The notes under the pieces were generated by a model, which was given only the letters and a program-made list of their open reading frames with translations, did not search any database and was not told the DNA's origin. The position numbers and the translations under genes were made by a program. Positions 53,414 through 61,717 of a stretch of DNA of 64,000 nucleotides are shown piece after piece. Every line of letters starts with the position of its first letter. The first letter of the stretch is position 1. This DNA is from Gelatiniphilus marinus (GTDB lineage Bacteria; Bacteroidota; Bacteroidia; Flavobacteriales; Flavobacteriaceae): NCBI RefSeq assembly GCF_042678305.1, contig NZ_JBHUDT010000004.1; one strand, given 5' to 3'.

Positions 53414-54862
53414 ATGACATTAAGAATAGATAGCAAAAAGTGGATTTTATATCGCCACATAAGTGATTTTGAACTTTTATGTTCAGTTGCAGAGTTTTTA
53501 AAATCATTTTCTAAAACTGCAATATCGAAAGAAGAAAAAGCACGTCTAAATTTAAAACTACGTGAAGTAGGTTTATATAGTGAGAGAAATCCTGATATGC
53601 CTCTTGATGCAATAAATCATAAAATCAATCAACTGTCATATTATATGTTTGGATATCAAGCGAAAATTGATGGTGATGATAGGTTTTTATATAGTCCACT
53701 TGGAAACCTTTTCTTAAAACATATTGAGGATAAGGAAAAGTCTTCGAAAATATTCCTGACAATGTTATGGGCTGTTCAATACCAACATCCTCATAGTGGT
53801 ACTAATAAAGATTTTCAATTATATCCTTTTCGATTAATTTTTAAGTTACTGTCCGATTCTAGATTAGAAAACAAACTTTTTGCTTTTGAAGTTGCATATA
53901 TTGTGGTGTTTATCCAAGAAGTAACATCTGATATTTATGAAGAGTTAGTAAAAGAGATATTAGATTTAAGAAAATTATCCAACGAAGAATTAGCTGAAAA
54001 ATTTCAGGAAGATAGACACGCTTATGTGAATTCAGCGTATGAGTGGGATTATTATGTGTCAACATTATTTTCAGGGGCAGGTGTTTTAGATAAAACACAA
54101 GGAGAATTAATTTGTAAACTTCAACACGGTACAACACAAACTTTTAGAAAAGTAACTAGAAATGTTGTAGAAATTCCAGCTCAATTAAAAGACCTAGTTA
54201 ATAGTCTTGAAACAAATTACTCTTTTTTAGAAAAACCACTTTTACTAAATGACCCTGAAAGATTAAAAATAGATGTTATAAAAGAGATTTATAGTTTCTA
54301 TCCAAGAATTTTACTTGATTCAATCGGAGAAGTTGAAAATGAATTAAAGTTTGAATTACTTAATCTTCCGAAATTAATTGAACAGTATTCAAATAATACA
54401 GATGGTGAAGAAGCCTACTTATTTGAAGATGCTCTGACAGATGGTTTTAATATGTTCTATAATGTAGATGCAGAAAAAATTGGAGGTGCAGGAAACACAG
54501 ACATTGAGTGTCTTTATTTGACGAAAAAGAAAAAGTTTGCTGTTGATGCAAAATCAACGAAAAATAAATTGTCTGGAATAAATTCTGGCAGATTAGCTGG
54601 ACATAGAGAAAAAATAGGTGGTCAATATACAATTGTAGTTGCACCACGATACGTGCCTGCTGTTTTGCAAGACATCAGAACTTCGCCAATAGTAATAATT
54701 AGAGCAAGTACATTTTCAGAATTTTTATATAACTGCATAGATAACGATATAAGAGAAATCGATTTTGAAGATTTCGATACAATAATCACAAATAATTTAG
54801 GAACCGATATTAGTAAAAGCATTTCAAATATGACTATAGAAAGGTTCGCAACAAAAAGATAA
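53414..54862 (+). CDS. putative restriction endonuclease, PD-(D/E)XK type (c25)
   Basis: 482 residues between two methylase genes, starting 2 bases after the first. GGAGNTDIECLYLTKKKKFAVDAKSTK supplies Asp363, and Asp378 with Lys380 as a D-x-K form of the PD-(D/E)XK site, preceded by a helical Glu-rich segment. The N-terminal 340 residues are unrecognised and probably recognise the target. The placement within the operon is the main support for the restriction role. Confidence 0.75.
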   Translation: MTLRIDSKKWILYRHISDFELLCSVAEFLKSFSKTAISKEEKARLNLKLREVGLYSERNPDMPLDAINHKINQLSYYMFGYQAKIDGDDRFLYSPLGNLFLKHIEDKEKSSKIFLTMLWAVQYQHPHSGTNKDFQLYPFRLIFKLLSDSRLENKLFAFEVAYIVVFIQEVTSDIYEELVKEILDLRKLSNEELAEKFQEDRHAYVNSAYEWDYYVSTLFSGAGVLDKTQGELICKLQHGTTQTFRKVTRNVVEIPAQLKDLVNSLETNYSFLEKPLLLNDPERLKIDVIKEIYSFYPRILLDSIGEVENELKFELLNLPKLIEQYSNNTDGEEAYLFEDALTDGFNMFYNVDAEKIGGAGNTDIECLYLTKKKKFAVDAKSTKNKLSGINSGRLAGHREKIGGQYTIVVAPRYVPAVLQDIRTSPIVIIRASTFSEFLYNCIDNDIREIDFEDFDTIITNNLGTDISKSISNMTIERFATKR

Positions 54863-54870
54863 AAATAATT

Positions 54871-55638
54871 ATGATATCAATTACAAGAGAGAACAATATG
54901 GATTTAATGTCAAGATATCCTGATAATTATTTTGATTTGGCAATTGTTGACCCACCTTATGGGATTTTAAACAAAACTAAAAGAGGTGGAGATAGAAAAT
55001 TTAATATGAAAGAATATGCACAATGGGATGTAAAACCCAATGATGAATATTTTAATGAACTTTTCCGTGTTTCAAAAAACCAAATTATTTGGGGTGGTAA
55101 TTATTTTGGACAATTGTGGTTAAGGAGTGAATACAATAAAGGTTATATAATTTGGGATAAAAAACAACCTGAATCACTTAACAATTTTGCAATGGCTGAA
55201 ATGGCTTGGTCTTCATTAGATAGACCTGCTAAAATTTTTCACTATAGCGTTAGAAAAAATAGAAATAAAACTCATCCAACACAAAAGCCACTTGACCTTT
55301 ATAATTGGCTACTTAAAATGTATGCTAAACAAGGAGACAAAATACTTGACACACATTTAGGTAGTGGAACAATTGCTATCGCTTGCTACAATGCAGGAAT
55401 TAGTTTAACTGGTTGCGAAATAAGTGAGAATTATTTTGAGAAATCTTTAGAAAAAATTAAGGAACATTTACCAGATGTAAAAGTAGATACATCAATTCCA
55501 AGTGCTTATTCAATTCAGTTCCCGAATCAAGAAAAAGAATCTCACGAACTTAATGAAATATTGATTGAACAAAACAAGCAGTTAAGAATATTTAAAGAAA
55601 CACAAGCAGAATATCTGACTGAAAAAGCCAACGCTTAA
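54871..55638 (+). CDS. DNA N6-adenine/N4-cytosine methyltransferase, beta class (c25)
   Basis: 255 residues. Motif IV DPPYG (LAIVDPPYGILNK) comes first and motif I-like DTHLGSGTIAIACYNAG is near the C-terminus, the beta-class order. THPTQKPLDLYNWLLK is the usual motif between them. A second methylase with a different chemistry beside a C5 methylase suggests that the two strands of an asymmetric site are modified differently. Its last residues EKANA are encoded by a GCCAACGCT repeat flanking hairpin E. Confidence 0.9.
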   Translation: MISITRENNMDLMSRYPDNYFDLAIVDPPYGILNKTKRGGDRKFNMKEYAQWDVKPNDEYFNELFRVSKNQIIWGGNYFGQLWLRSEYNKGYIIWDKKQPESLNNFAMAEMAWSSLDRPAKIFHYSVRKNRNKTHPTQKPLDLYNWLLKMYAKQGDKILDTHLGSGTIAIACYNAGISLTGCEISENYFEKSLEKIKEHLPDVKVDTSIPSAYSIQFPNQEKESHELNEILIEQNKQLRIFKETQAEYLTEKANA

Positions 55639-55641
55639 AGC

Positions 55642-55700
55642 CATACACATTTACAATTCGCTTCAGCCACTACACAAGCCAAAAATTGCAAAAGAGTATG
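55642..55700 (+). repeat. ACA/AGA hairpin E, at the 3' end of c25
   Basis: CATAC-aca-TTTACAATT pairs with AATTGCAAA-aga-GTATG with one mismatch. GCCAACGCT occurs before (55627) and after (55706). Nearly the same sequence as hairpin B at the end of c16. Confidence 0.8.
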
Positions 55701-55740
55701 TCTTTGCCAACGCTAGCAAGTTTGCGGAATGAAAAAGCCA

Positions 55741-55939
55741 GCAGGTAACAACGTGTATAAAACATAGCTATTACAGGTTTTTCGAGAGGTTTTTGCATAT
55801 TTACAAAGTACGCCAAATTTTTAATTTTGTATATTTAGAAAAAGAAAGTTAAACATAAAAATTAAAAATTCGGCTCGTGCTAAATCTGAAAAGTTAGTGT
55901 CTTTTTATACGCTACGTTTCATACACAAGACCGTTGTGG
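55741..55939 (+). repeat. attC-like site of c25
   Basis: R'' GCAGGTAAC matches start GTTACCTGC. Stem GTGTAT-a-AAAC-a-TAGC faces GCTA-c-GTTT-c-ATACAC; long inner arm ACAAAGTACGCCAAATTTT with its near-inverse in the loop. GTT at 55933. Confidence 0.9.
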
Positions 55940-56002
55940 TGCATTTGTGAAAAATATTAACTAATTAATTAAATTGCACTATAATTTTATATTTGTGCAA
56001 AA

Positions 56003-56752
56003 ATGAAAGTTCAAGTGGTAGTAGCAATTATTTTAATAATTTTAGGAACTGGATTAACCGCTTACGGTGGTTATATTTTGTCCAATCATGGGACTAAAGA
56101 GTTAAAAACCCAACTCGCCAATCAAGCACATCCGATTCCTGATGTTCTTTATCTTGACTTAAATTTTAAATCAAAAGTCAATAAATACATAAATGATAGT
56201 ATTCTAAATAACGCCTATGCAAAAACCAATGTACCAAATGGAGATGTAAAAGATATGGATAGTTTACACTTATCTATATTTTTTGATGAGGTTAATTTTA
56301 AAAATAATCCAATTGCAAAGAAGAATTACGACATTCAGCCTTCATTTATTGAAATGCTGAAAAAAATTAAAGTATTGGGCTATATATCATCCGCAAAAAA
56401 CAGTTCGTCAATCCAATTCACAAAAAATGGCAACCTACTTTCTACTTCCACAAAAAATATAAACGAATATACCTCAATAGAAGTAAAAAATTTCAATAAA
56501 AAAACTGAAGAAATTAATTATTCCATAAGTGATTACCAAATGGGATTGACAGTAACCTCAAATGCTGAAAGCCTTTTGGATTTTGAAAATGGCAAAATCA
56601 AGATAAGTATTATCGCACCAAAAGAGATTGAAATTAATAATATTTCTGACATTATTATTAAAACAAAACGCTCAAAATACTTCAAAGTTGAAGATGTTAA
56701 TATTAGTGAGCTAGGAGAGATTACAGGTAAACTAAAACGAGTAATTTTATAA
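56003..56752 (+). CDS. hypothetical membrane-anchored protein (c26, first gene)
   Basis: 249 residues with an N-terminal membrane helix (VVVAIILIILGTGLTAYGGYILS) and an extracytoplasmic remainder rich in beta strands and Asn/Lys. No family recognised. Its last base is the first base of the downstream protease start (TAATG at 56752), so the two are coupled. Confidence 0.7.
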   Translation: MKVQVVVAIILIILGTGLTAYGGYILSNHGTKELKTQLANQAHPIPDVLYLDLNFKSKVNKYINDSILNNAYAKTNVPNGDVKDMDSLHLSIFFDEVNFKNNPIAKKNYDIQPSFIEMLKKIKVLGYISSAKNSSSIQFTKNGNLLSTSTKNINEYTSIEVKNFNKKTEEINYSISDYQMGLTVTSNAESLLDFENGKIKISIIAPKEIEINNISDIIIKTKRSKYFKVEDVNISELGEITGKLKRVIL

Positions 56753-57891
56753 TGAAATCCATTTATATCTTGATATTTATATTAATTACTTGTATCTCTT
56801 GTAAGAATGAGTCAGAAGCGAACAGATTAAAGGCTGTTGAACTTGAGTTAAGAGAAAAAGAACTAAATCTCAAAGAGCGTGAATTAGAACTCAAGAACAA
56901 ACAAAGTCAAGAGATTAAGATTGAGACTAAAAAACCCCTTAACAATTTATTTGAAGAGAATAAAGAATCTATATTTTTAATCGAAGCAAATAATAGTACA
57001 AATAACACTTCATCAATGGGAAGTGGGTTCTTCATAAGAGAAGATGGTTTGGGTGTTTCAAATTATCACGTTTTGGCAGATGCAGAAAATGCCATAATTT
57101 ATACAAATAGAGGTAGTCGTTATATGATTTCTGAAATTGTCAATTATAACGAAGAATCTGATTACGTTGTTTTTAAAATTTCCAACAGTGCATCCAATAA
57201 TTTTAGACCTGTTAAGTTCGCTAAATCAAATCCGAAAATTGGAGAAGATTGTTTTGCAATTGGTAATCCAAGAGGATTGACACAGACACTCTCAAAAGGT
57301 ATAATTTCTGGTTATCGTGAAAACTATATTCAAACAACTGCACAAATAACACACGGAAGTAGTGGCGGAGCATTATTCAACAATGACGGAGAAGTTGTCG
57401 GAATAACCACTATGGGTTATAAGGATGCAGATTTAAATTTTGCACTTAATACAGTAAATTTTGATTTCTTTAAGACAAATAATATTATAGAGAAGCCAAT
57501 TATACAAGAAAACACAAATTACGAAGAAATAGCTGTTTCAAAAATAAAGCAATATTTAATAGCCTTGGGTAATAATGATTTTGCTGAATTAGACAATCTA
57601 TTTGCCCCAAAATTTACTCGTTTTTACAACAAATTTGATTTAAATAAATACGAAGCAATTACAGAACATAAAAAATATGCAGAAACCTATCCAAATCCCC
57701 AATCAAGTATTTTTTATAATTCAATTAAAACAAACCGAGATTATGACGGTTCTATAACTGTTAGTTTAAAAATATCTAATACAATAAAAAAAGCGAGTTG
57801 GAACAAAAGCCGAACATATGAGTTTGAAATGTTTGTTAGATTCAATAAAAATTTGCAAATAAATTCAGTCTTTACTAATATTATTAAATAA
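56752..57891 (+). CDS. trypsin-like serine protease lipoprotein (c26, second gene)
   Basis: 379 residues. The lipoprotein signal FILITCISCKN is followed by a coiled coil of Glu/Lys/Leu heptads (about 25-60). The S1C/DegP-like protease domain has His106 (SNYHVLADA), Asp137 (EESDYVVFKI) and Ser204 (THGSSGGALFNNDGEVVGI). No PDZ domain follows; instead a C-terminal domain of about 120 residues resembles NTF2/SnoaL-like folds. Envelope-located; coupled to the unknown membrane protein. Confidence 0.85.
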   Translation: MKSIYILIFILITCISCKNESEANRLKAVELELREKELNLKERELELKNKQSQEIKIETKKPLNNLFEENKESIFLIEANNSTNNTSSMGSGFFIREDGLGVSNYHVLADAENAIIYTNRGSRYMISEIVNYNEESDYVVFKISNSASNNFRPVKFAKSNPKIGEDCFAIGNPRGLTQTLSKGIISGYRENYIQTTAQITHGSSGGALFNNDGEVVGITTMGYKDADLNFALNTVNFDFFKTNNIIEKPIIQENTNYEEIAVSKIKQYLIALGNNDFAELDNLFAPKFTRFYNKFDLNKYEAITEHKKYAETYPNPQSSIFYNSIKTNRDYDGSITVSLKISNTIKKASWNKSRTYEFEMFVRFNKNLQINSVFTNIIK

Positions 57892-57927
57892 AACGGACTG
57901 AATAACGAAAAGTGAAATAAAAAACGA

Positions 57928-58061
57928 CACCACAACACCGTATATAAAAAATAACTAGAGAAGTGCCAACTCTAAAATTTTGGCGTATTAAAAAACACAA
58001 CGACAATCTGAACAGTAACAGCATTTTTACACGTTACTTTTCATATACAAAACCGTTGGCA
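57928..58061 (+). repeat. attC-like site of c26
   Basis: R'' CACCACAAC matches start GTTGTGGTG. Stem GTATAT-a-AAAA-a-TAAC faces GTTA-c-TTTT-c-ATATAC; spacer aaaacc, GTT at 58055. Confidence 0.9.
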
Positions 58062-58073
58062 CCAATTTGAGAA

Positions 58074-58673
58074 ATGAGAATACTATTTTTTTCAGCTTTT
58101 TTACTAATAATCATATTACTGATTAGATATTTCTCGTCCTCAAACTCAAAAATTGGCTTAAGATTTCTTTCGATTTTTGGAATTATAATCGGACTTTCAG
58201 CACTCGGAATGAATTCAATATTTGATAGCACATTTGGAGCATCAACACCAGTAACCTTGCGAATTGAAAACTTGACCAAAAAAGAACTAAAAATATACTC
58301 GATTGCGTTTTGGAACAACGCTTGGAGCGGAAAAGGGAATTATGTGACATATGGTGGTAGAATAAAATCAAATAAAAAAACAGAATTTGATTTTGAAAAT
58401 GACGGAACGACTGAATTTTGGGTAGTCGGTAAAAACCAAGATAACGGAATTGAGTACCTAAATGTAATAACGGAATCAAAAGGCGAATTTGATATTGAGA
58501 TATTAGACAATTCAAGGTTTGATGAACAGAAAGTTGATTTAGCACAACAATTGACATTCAAAACGGATAAAGCAACCCAAGGAACTCAATATTTGATTTG
58601 GATAAATGTAATTTTGACTGGAATACTGATTTTAACACTGATTAAAATAAAAACTGGTGCCAACAAAGTGTAA
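58074..58673 (+). CDS. hypothetical membrane protein (c27)
   Basis: 199 residues: two N-terminal membrane helices (about 3-18 and 28-45), an extracytoplasmic beta-rich domain (STFGASTPVTLRIENLTKKELKIYSIAFWNNAW onwards) and a C-terminal helix (YLIWINVILTGILILTLI). The ATG is 19 bases from the cassette's GTT. No family recognised. Confidence 0.7.
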   Translation: MRILFFSAFLLIIILLIRYFSSSNSKIGLRFLSIFGIIIGLSALGMNSIFDSTFGASTPVTLRIENLTKKELKIYSIAFWNNAWSGKGNYVTYGGRIKSNKKTEFDFENDGTTEFWVVGKNQDNGIEYLNVITESKGEFDIEILDNSRFDEQKVDLAQQLTFKTDKATQGTQYLIWINVILTGILILTLIKIKTGANKV

Positions 58674-58852
58674 AAATAATAAGGGTTAAGTGCAAGCCCC
58701 AAAATTAGTACATGTTTACAAAATCCGCCAAATTTACAATTTGACGATTTAAAGAAGAAAAAATTAAAACGAAAATTGTAAATTTGGCTAAGTGCTAATC
58801 CGAAAAGTAAGTGCGTTTTAATCCCTTACTATTCTTACACAAACCGTTGCCC
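58656..58852 (+). repeat. attC-like site of c27
   Basis: R'' TGGTGCCAAC (from 58655) matches start GTTGGCACCA. Stem GTGTAA-a-AATA-a-TAAGGG faces CCCTTA-c-TATT-c-TTACAC. The inner arm ATCCGCCAAATTTACAAT resembles that of c25. GTT at 58846. Confidence 0.9.
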
Positions 58853-58871
58853 ACAATTAAAAAAATCACGT

Positions 58872-59408
58872 ATGAAAAGAAAAATTTTGCTATTTATTGG
58901 AATTGTAATTTTAATTGCCACAGTACGAAATTGTTTTTCGGACGACAAAAATAACGCTGACAATAAAAAAACTGAAACGCAAAATAATACGTTTGAAAAA
59001 GAAATTCGAACTGAAAAAACCGATACAATTATAGTTCAATTCACTAAAAGTAAAGACAGAATTTTAGCAATGAAAGAATTGGCTTATTTTGAAAATAAAT
59101 TGCAAAACTCATTTTGGACTGAATTTCAACAAACGAATAAATACGGACGGAAATATGGTCCGAAAGAAATAGAATTTAGCCAAAATAAATTTGAGAATTT
59201 TGCCCAAAAACTAGGATTTACGGAAACTAAAAATGGGACTTTAATGGATTATGATGGAATGAAAAACGGATTTCATATTTATTTAGATAATAATGGAGCA
59301 GTTCCTTCATCTTCAGGTTGGGTTCAGAAATGGAAAATAAAAGTCCAAAAAGAAAAGTCAGATACAATATATAAATTGGAAAAAGATATTATATTGAATC
59401 CGAGATAA
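58872..59408 (+). CDS. hypothetical membrane-anchored protein (c28)
   Basis: 178 residues with an N-terminal hydrophobic segment (ILLFIGIVILIATVRNCFS) acting as signal or anchor, then a polar linker and a globular region containing KFENFAQKLGFTETKNGTLMDYDGMKNGFHIYLDN. No family recognised. Confidence 0.7.
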   Translation: MKRKILLFIGIVILIATVRNCFSDDKNNADNKKTETQNNTFEKEIRTEKTDTIIVQFTKSKDRILAMKELAYFENKLQNSFWTEFQQTNKYGRKYGPKEIEFSQNKFENFAQKLGFTETKNGTLMDYDGMKNGFHIYLDNNGAVPSSSGWVQKWKIKVQKEKSDTIYKLEKDIILNPR

Positions 59409-59413
59409 TAACT

Positions 59414-59546
59414 GTGGGCAACAACGTGTATAATTAATGGCTAGTAATCGCCTACTTACGAAAATCCTCGCGGATTTTCTATTCGGTTTTTATTTGCTAA
59501 ATTAGATGCTTAAATACGCCACTAATCATACACAAGACCGTTCGGC
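59414..59546 (+). repeat. attC-like site of c28
   Basis: R'' GTGGGCAAC matches start GTTGCCCAC. Stem type as in c4 (GTGTAT-a-ATTA-a-TGGC); spacer aagacc, GTT at 59540. Confidence 0.9.
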
Positions 59547-59713
59547 GGCATTTAGCCCTATCGGGCACATACCGCCGAACGTCCCGCGCAGCTGCGCTGC
59601 CTGCACTACGGCGTGAAAACGCCGCAGAACAGGCAGCTATACGCCATTTTGCAAAGTGAAAACGTTTCACTACTTTTCACTTTGCAAAACAGCGCATAGC
59701 TGCGCGGGACGTT
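59540..59713 (+). mobile_element. c29: mini-cassette, copy 6
   Basis: Identical to copy 1; it precedes the sigma-factor cassette c30. Confidence 0.9.
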
Positions 59714-59741
59714 AGGCACAAGCTGAAAAAAAAGGAACTTT

Positions 59742-59767
59742 TGTAACACCTTCGACTATTCTGTATC
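59742..59767 (+). promoter_or_regulatory. ECF sigma-type promoter 1 (sigma gene)
   Basis: TGTAACA-N14-GTATC, with TTT before the first box. The identical pair with identical spacing recurs at 60729 and 61293, so it is probably the site read by the sigma factor encoded 22 bases downstream. Confidence 0.75.
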
Positions 59768-59788
59768 TAAACATAAAACCTTTTAATT

Positions 59789-60661
59789 ATGCAGTTTCCT
59801 TTTAGTAAATCATATTCAGATACAGAACAACAAAACCTTGTTAAACAAGCTATAGATGGCAACAAAGAATCTTTAAATGAAATTATAAGTTATCATCAGC
59901 CATTTATCTATAATGTAGCTTGGAAAACGTGTCACAACCCTATTGATGCTCAAGACTTAACTCAAGAAGTACTTATCAAAGTTATTACCAAATTAGGGCA
60001 GTTCAACTTCAAAAGTAAATTTAGAACATGGTTGTATCGTATCGTGGTTAACGAATTTTTACAATCCAAAAGAAGAAAAAGCGAAAAACAATTTTCAGAT
60101 TTTGATGACTATGGAGAACGTTTAGACCAAGTTCCAAATCCAGAATTAAGTATTGAAGAAGAAATTAGCTACCAAGAGTTATCTAAAGAAATGCAAGTTC
60201 AGTGCATGAGCGGAATGATTATGTGCTTAAATAGAGAACAACGTCTAATATTTATTTTAGGCGCAAGTTTTGGTATTGACCACACACTTGGAGCTGATAT
60301 TTTTGGTGTAAGTCCTCAAAATTTTAGAATAAAGCTTCACAGAGCGCGTAAAGATTTGTTTAATTATATGAACAATAAGTGTGGTTTGGTAAACAAAGAA
60401 AATCCTTGTAGATGCCCTAAAAAAGCAAAAGCTTTGAAACAAATGGGTGTTTTAGATGAAGAAAAAATGCTATTCAACATCAAAACTAAAGTGAAAGTAA
60501 AAGACTTTGTAGAAAATAACCACGAAGAAGCTTTAGACGATTTTACGACAACTTACACTAAATTATTTCAAGAGCATCCAGTAAAAGATGATTTTGACAA
60601 AGATACTATCATTAAAGAGCTTATAAACAATGATAAACTTTCAAACTATTTCAAGATATAA
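59789..60661 (+). CDS. ECF-type RNA polymerase sigma factor with C-terminal extension (c30)
   Basis: 290 residues. Region 2 (about 30-90) has DAQDLTQEVLIKVITKLGQFNFKSKFRTWLYRIVVNEFLQSKRRK; region 4 (about 140-190) has LNREQRLIFILGASFGIDHTLGADIFGVSPQNFRIKLHRARKDLF. A Cys-containing segment CGLVNKENPCRCPKKAKAL and about 80 helical residues follow, longer than a minimal ECF factor. No anti-sigma gene is adjacent. It is preceded by its presumed own promoter, so it is likely autoregulated, and the C-terminal extension may take over regulation. Confidence 0.85.
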   Translation: MQFPFSKSYSDTEQQNLVKQAIDGNKESLNEIISYHQPFIYNVAWKTCHNPIDAQDLTQEVLIKVITKLGQFNFKSKFRTWLYRIVVNEFLQSKRRKSEKQFSDFDDYGERLDQVPNPELSIEEEISYQELSKEMQVQCMSGMIMCLNREQRLIFILGASFGIDHTLGADIFGVSPQNFRIKLHRARKDLFNYMNNKCGLVNKENPCRCPKKAKALKQMGVLDEEKMLFNIKTKVKVKDFVENNHEEALDDFTTTYTKLFQEHPVKDDFDKDTIIKELINNDKLSNYFKI

Positions 60662-60689
60662 ATTAAGTTGAGATTTCAGTTTGAAAATG

Positions 60690-60723
60690 AAAAGGTTACT
60701 TCTGACGGAGGTAACCTTTTTTT
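60690..60723 (+). terminator. terminator after the sigma gene
   Basis: AAAGGTTAC and GTAACCTTT form the stem around a loop TTCTGACGGAG, followed by a T run. It lies 29 bases after the sigma gene's stop and just before promoter 2. Confidence 0.8.
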
Positions 60724-60728
60724 GGTTT

Positions 60729-60754
60729 TGTAACACATTACAAATTCATGTATC
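60729..60754 (+). promoter_or_regulatory. ECF sigma-type promoter 2
   Basis: TGTAACA-N14-GTATC, 31 bases before the first SRPBCC gene. Same boxes and spacing as promoters 1 and 3. Confidence 0.78.
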
Positions 60755-60784
60755 AAAATAATAAATAATATAAAATTTATTAAC

Positions 60785-61288
60785 ATGGAATTTAAAAAAG
60801 AAATTACTATTAACAAGCCAATAGAAGCTGTTTGGGACATATTGGGAAATCAATTTGGTGATGCATACAAATGGGCATCAGGTTTAAATCATTCTAAAGC
60901 ATTTAGCCCACCAGTGATTAAAGGGGCACCTTCAAATAATAGATCTTGCGAACTACCATCTGGGAAAATCAAAGAAGTTATTAGAAAATTTGATGCAAAT
61001 AATCATATCCTCGAATACGAAGTCATTGAAGGCTTTCCCTTTTTTGTTGATTCTGCAATCAATAATTGGCAACTAACTTCAATAAGCTCAGAGATAACTA
61101 AAGTAGATATGCATCTTATAGTAAAGACTAAAGGTTTGGTAGGTAGTATTATGAATCCTATGATGAAAATGCAACTAAAAAAACAAATTGAGCATATTCC
61201 AAATGACTTGAAATACTATGTTGAAACAGGTAAACCAAGTCAAAACAAAGCAAAAGAAATTGAAAAGTTAGCTGACAAGGTTGCATGA
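60785..61288 (+). CDS. SRPBCC (START-like) family protein (c30)
   Basis: 167 residues of the polyketide-cyclase/START fold: EFKKEITINKPIEAVWDILGNQFGDAYKWASGL opens it, YEVIEGFPFFVDSAINNW lies in the middle, and a long C-terminal helix (MKMQLKKQIEHIPNDLKYYVETG) closes the pocket. Such proteins bind small hydrophobic ligands. Cytoplasmic. It has its own ECF-type promoter. Confidence 0.82.
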   Translation: MEFKKEITINKPIEAVWDILGNQFGDAYKWASGLNHSKAFSPPVIKGAPSNNRSCELPSGKIKEVIRKFDANNHILEYEVIEGFPFFVDSAINNWQLTSISSEITKVDMHLIVKTKGLVGSIMNPMMKMQLKKQIEHIPNDLKYYVETGKPSQNKAKEIEKLADKVA

Positions 61289-61292
61289 GTTT

Positions 61293-61318
61293 TGTAACAC
61301 ATCAACAAGTTTGGTATC
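61293..61318 (+). promoter_or_regulatory. ECF sigma-type promoter 3
   Basis: TGTAACA-N14-GTATC, 30 bases before the NTF2-like gene; it would drive the last three genes of the cassette as an operon. Confidence 0.78.
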
Positions 61319-61347
61319 CAAATAATAAACAATTTAAAATATAAAAC

Positions 61348-61704
61348 ATGACAACAAAACAAATCGCTGAAAAATTGACCTCTCTTTTAAAAGAAGGAAA
61401 GTTTGATGAAGTTTATGATACTTTGTTTGACCAAGAGAAGGTAAAACACATTGAACCACAATCGCCTTACTTTCCTGATATTAAAGGTGTAAAAGCCATA
61501 AAAGAAAAAGATGAAATTATGAGAGGCAACATTGCTGAATTTCATTCTATGGAAGTTGGAGAAGCCATTACCAGTAAAGATTTTATTGCTTTACCCTACA
61601 AAGCGTCATTTACTTTAAAAGATGGAAATAAGGCAGAGTTAGATGAAATTATTCTCTATCAAGTAGAAAATGGAAAAATTATTCTAGAACAATTCTTTTA
61701 CTAA
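61348..61704 (+). CDS. NTF2/SnoaL-like protein (c30)
   Basis: 118 residues of the cone-shaped NTF2-like fold: an N-terminal helix pair (IAEKLTSLLKEGKFDEVYDTLFDQEKV), FPDIKGVKAIKEKDEIM, and alternating strands ending YQVENGKIILEQFFY. Ligand-binding or isomerase-like; function unknown. It lies 13 bases before the next SRPBCC gene. Confidence 0.8.
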   Translation: MTTKQIAEKLTSLLKEGKFDEVYDTLFDQEKVKHIEPQSPYFPDIKGVKAIKEKDEIMRGNIAEFHSMEVGEAITSKDFIALPYKASFTLKDGNKAELDEIILYQVENGKIILEQFFY

Positions 61705-61717
61705 AAAACAAATTAAA

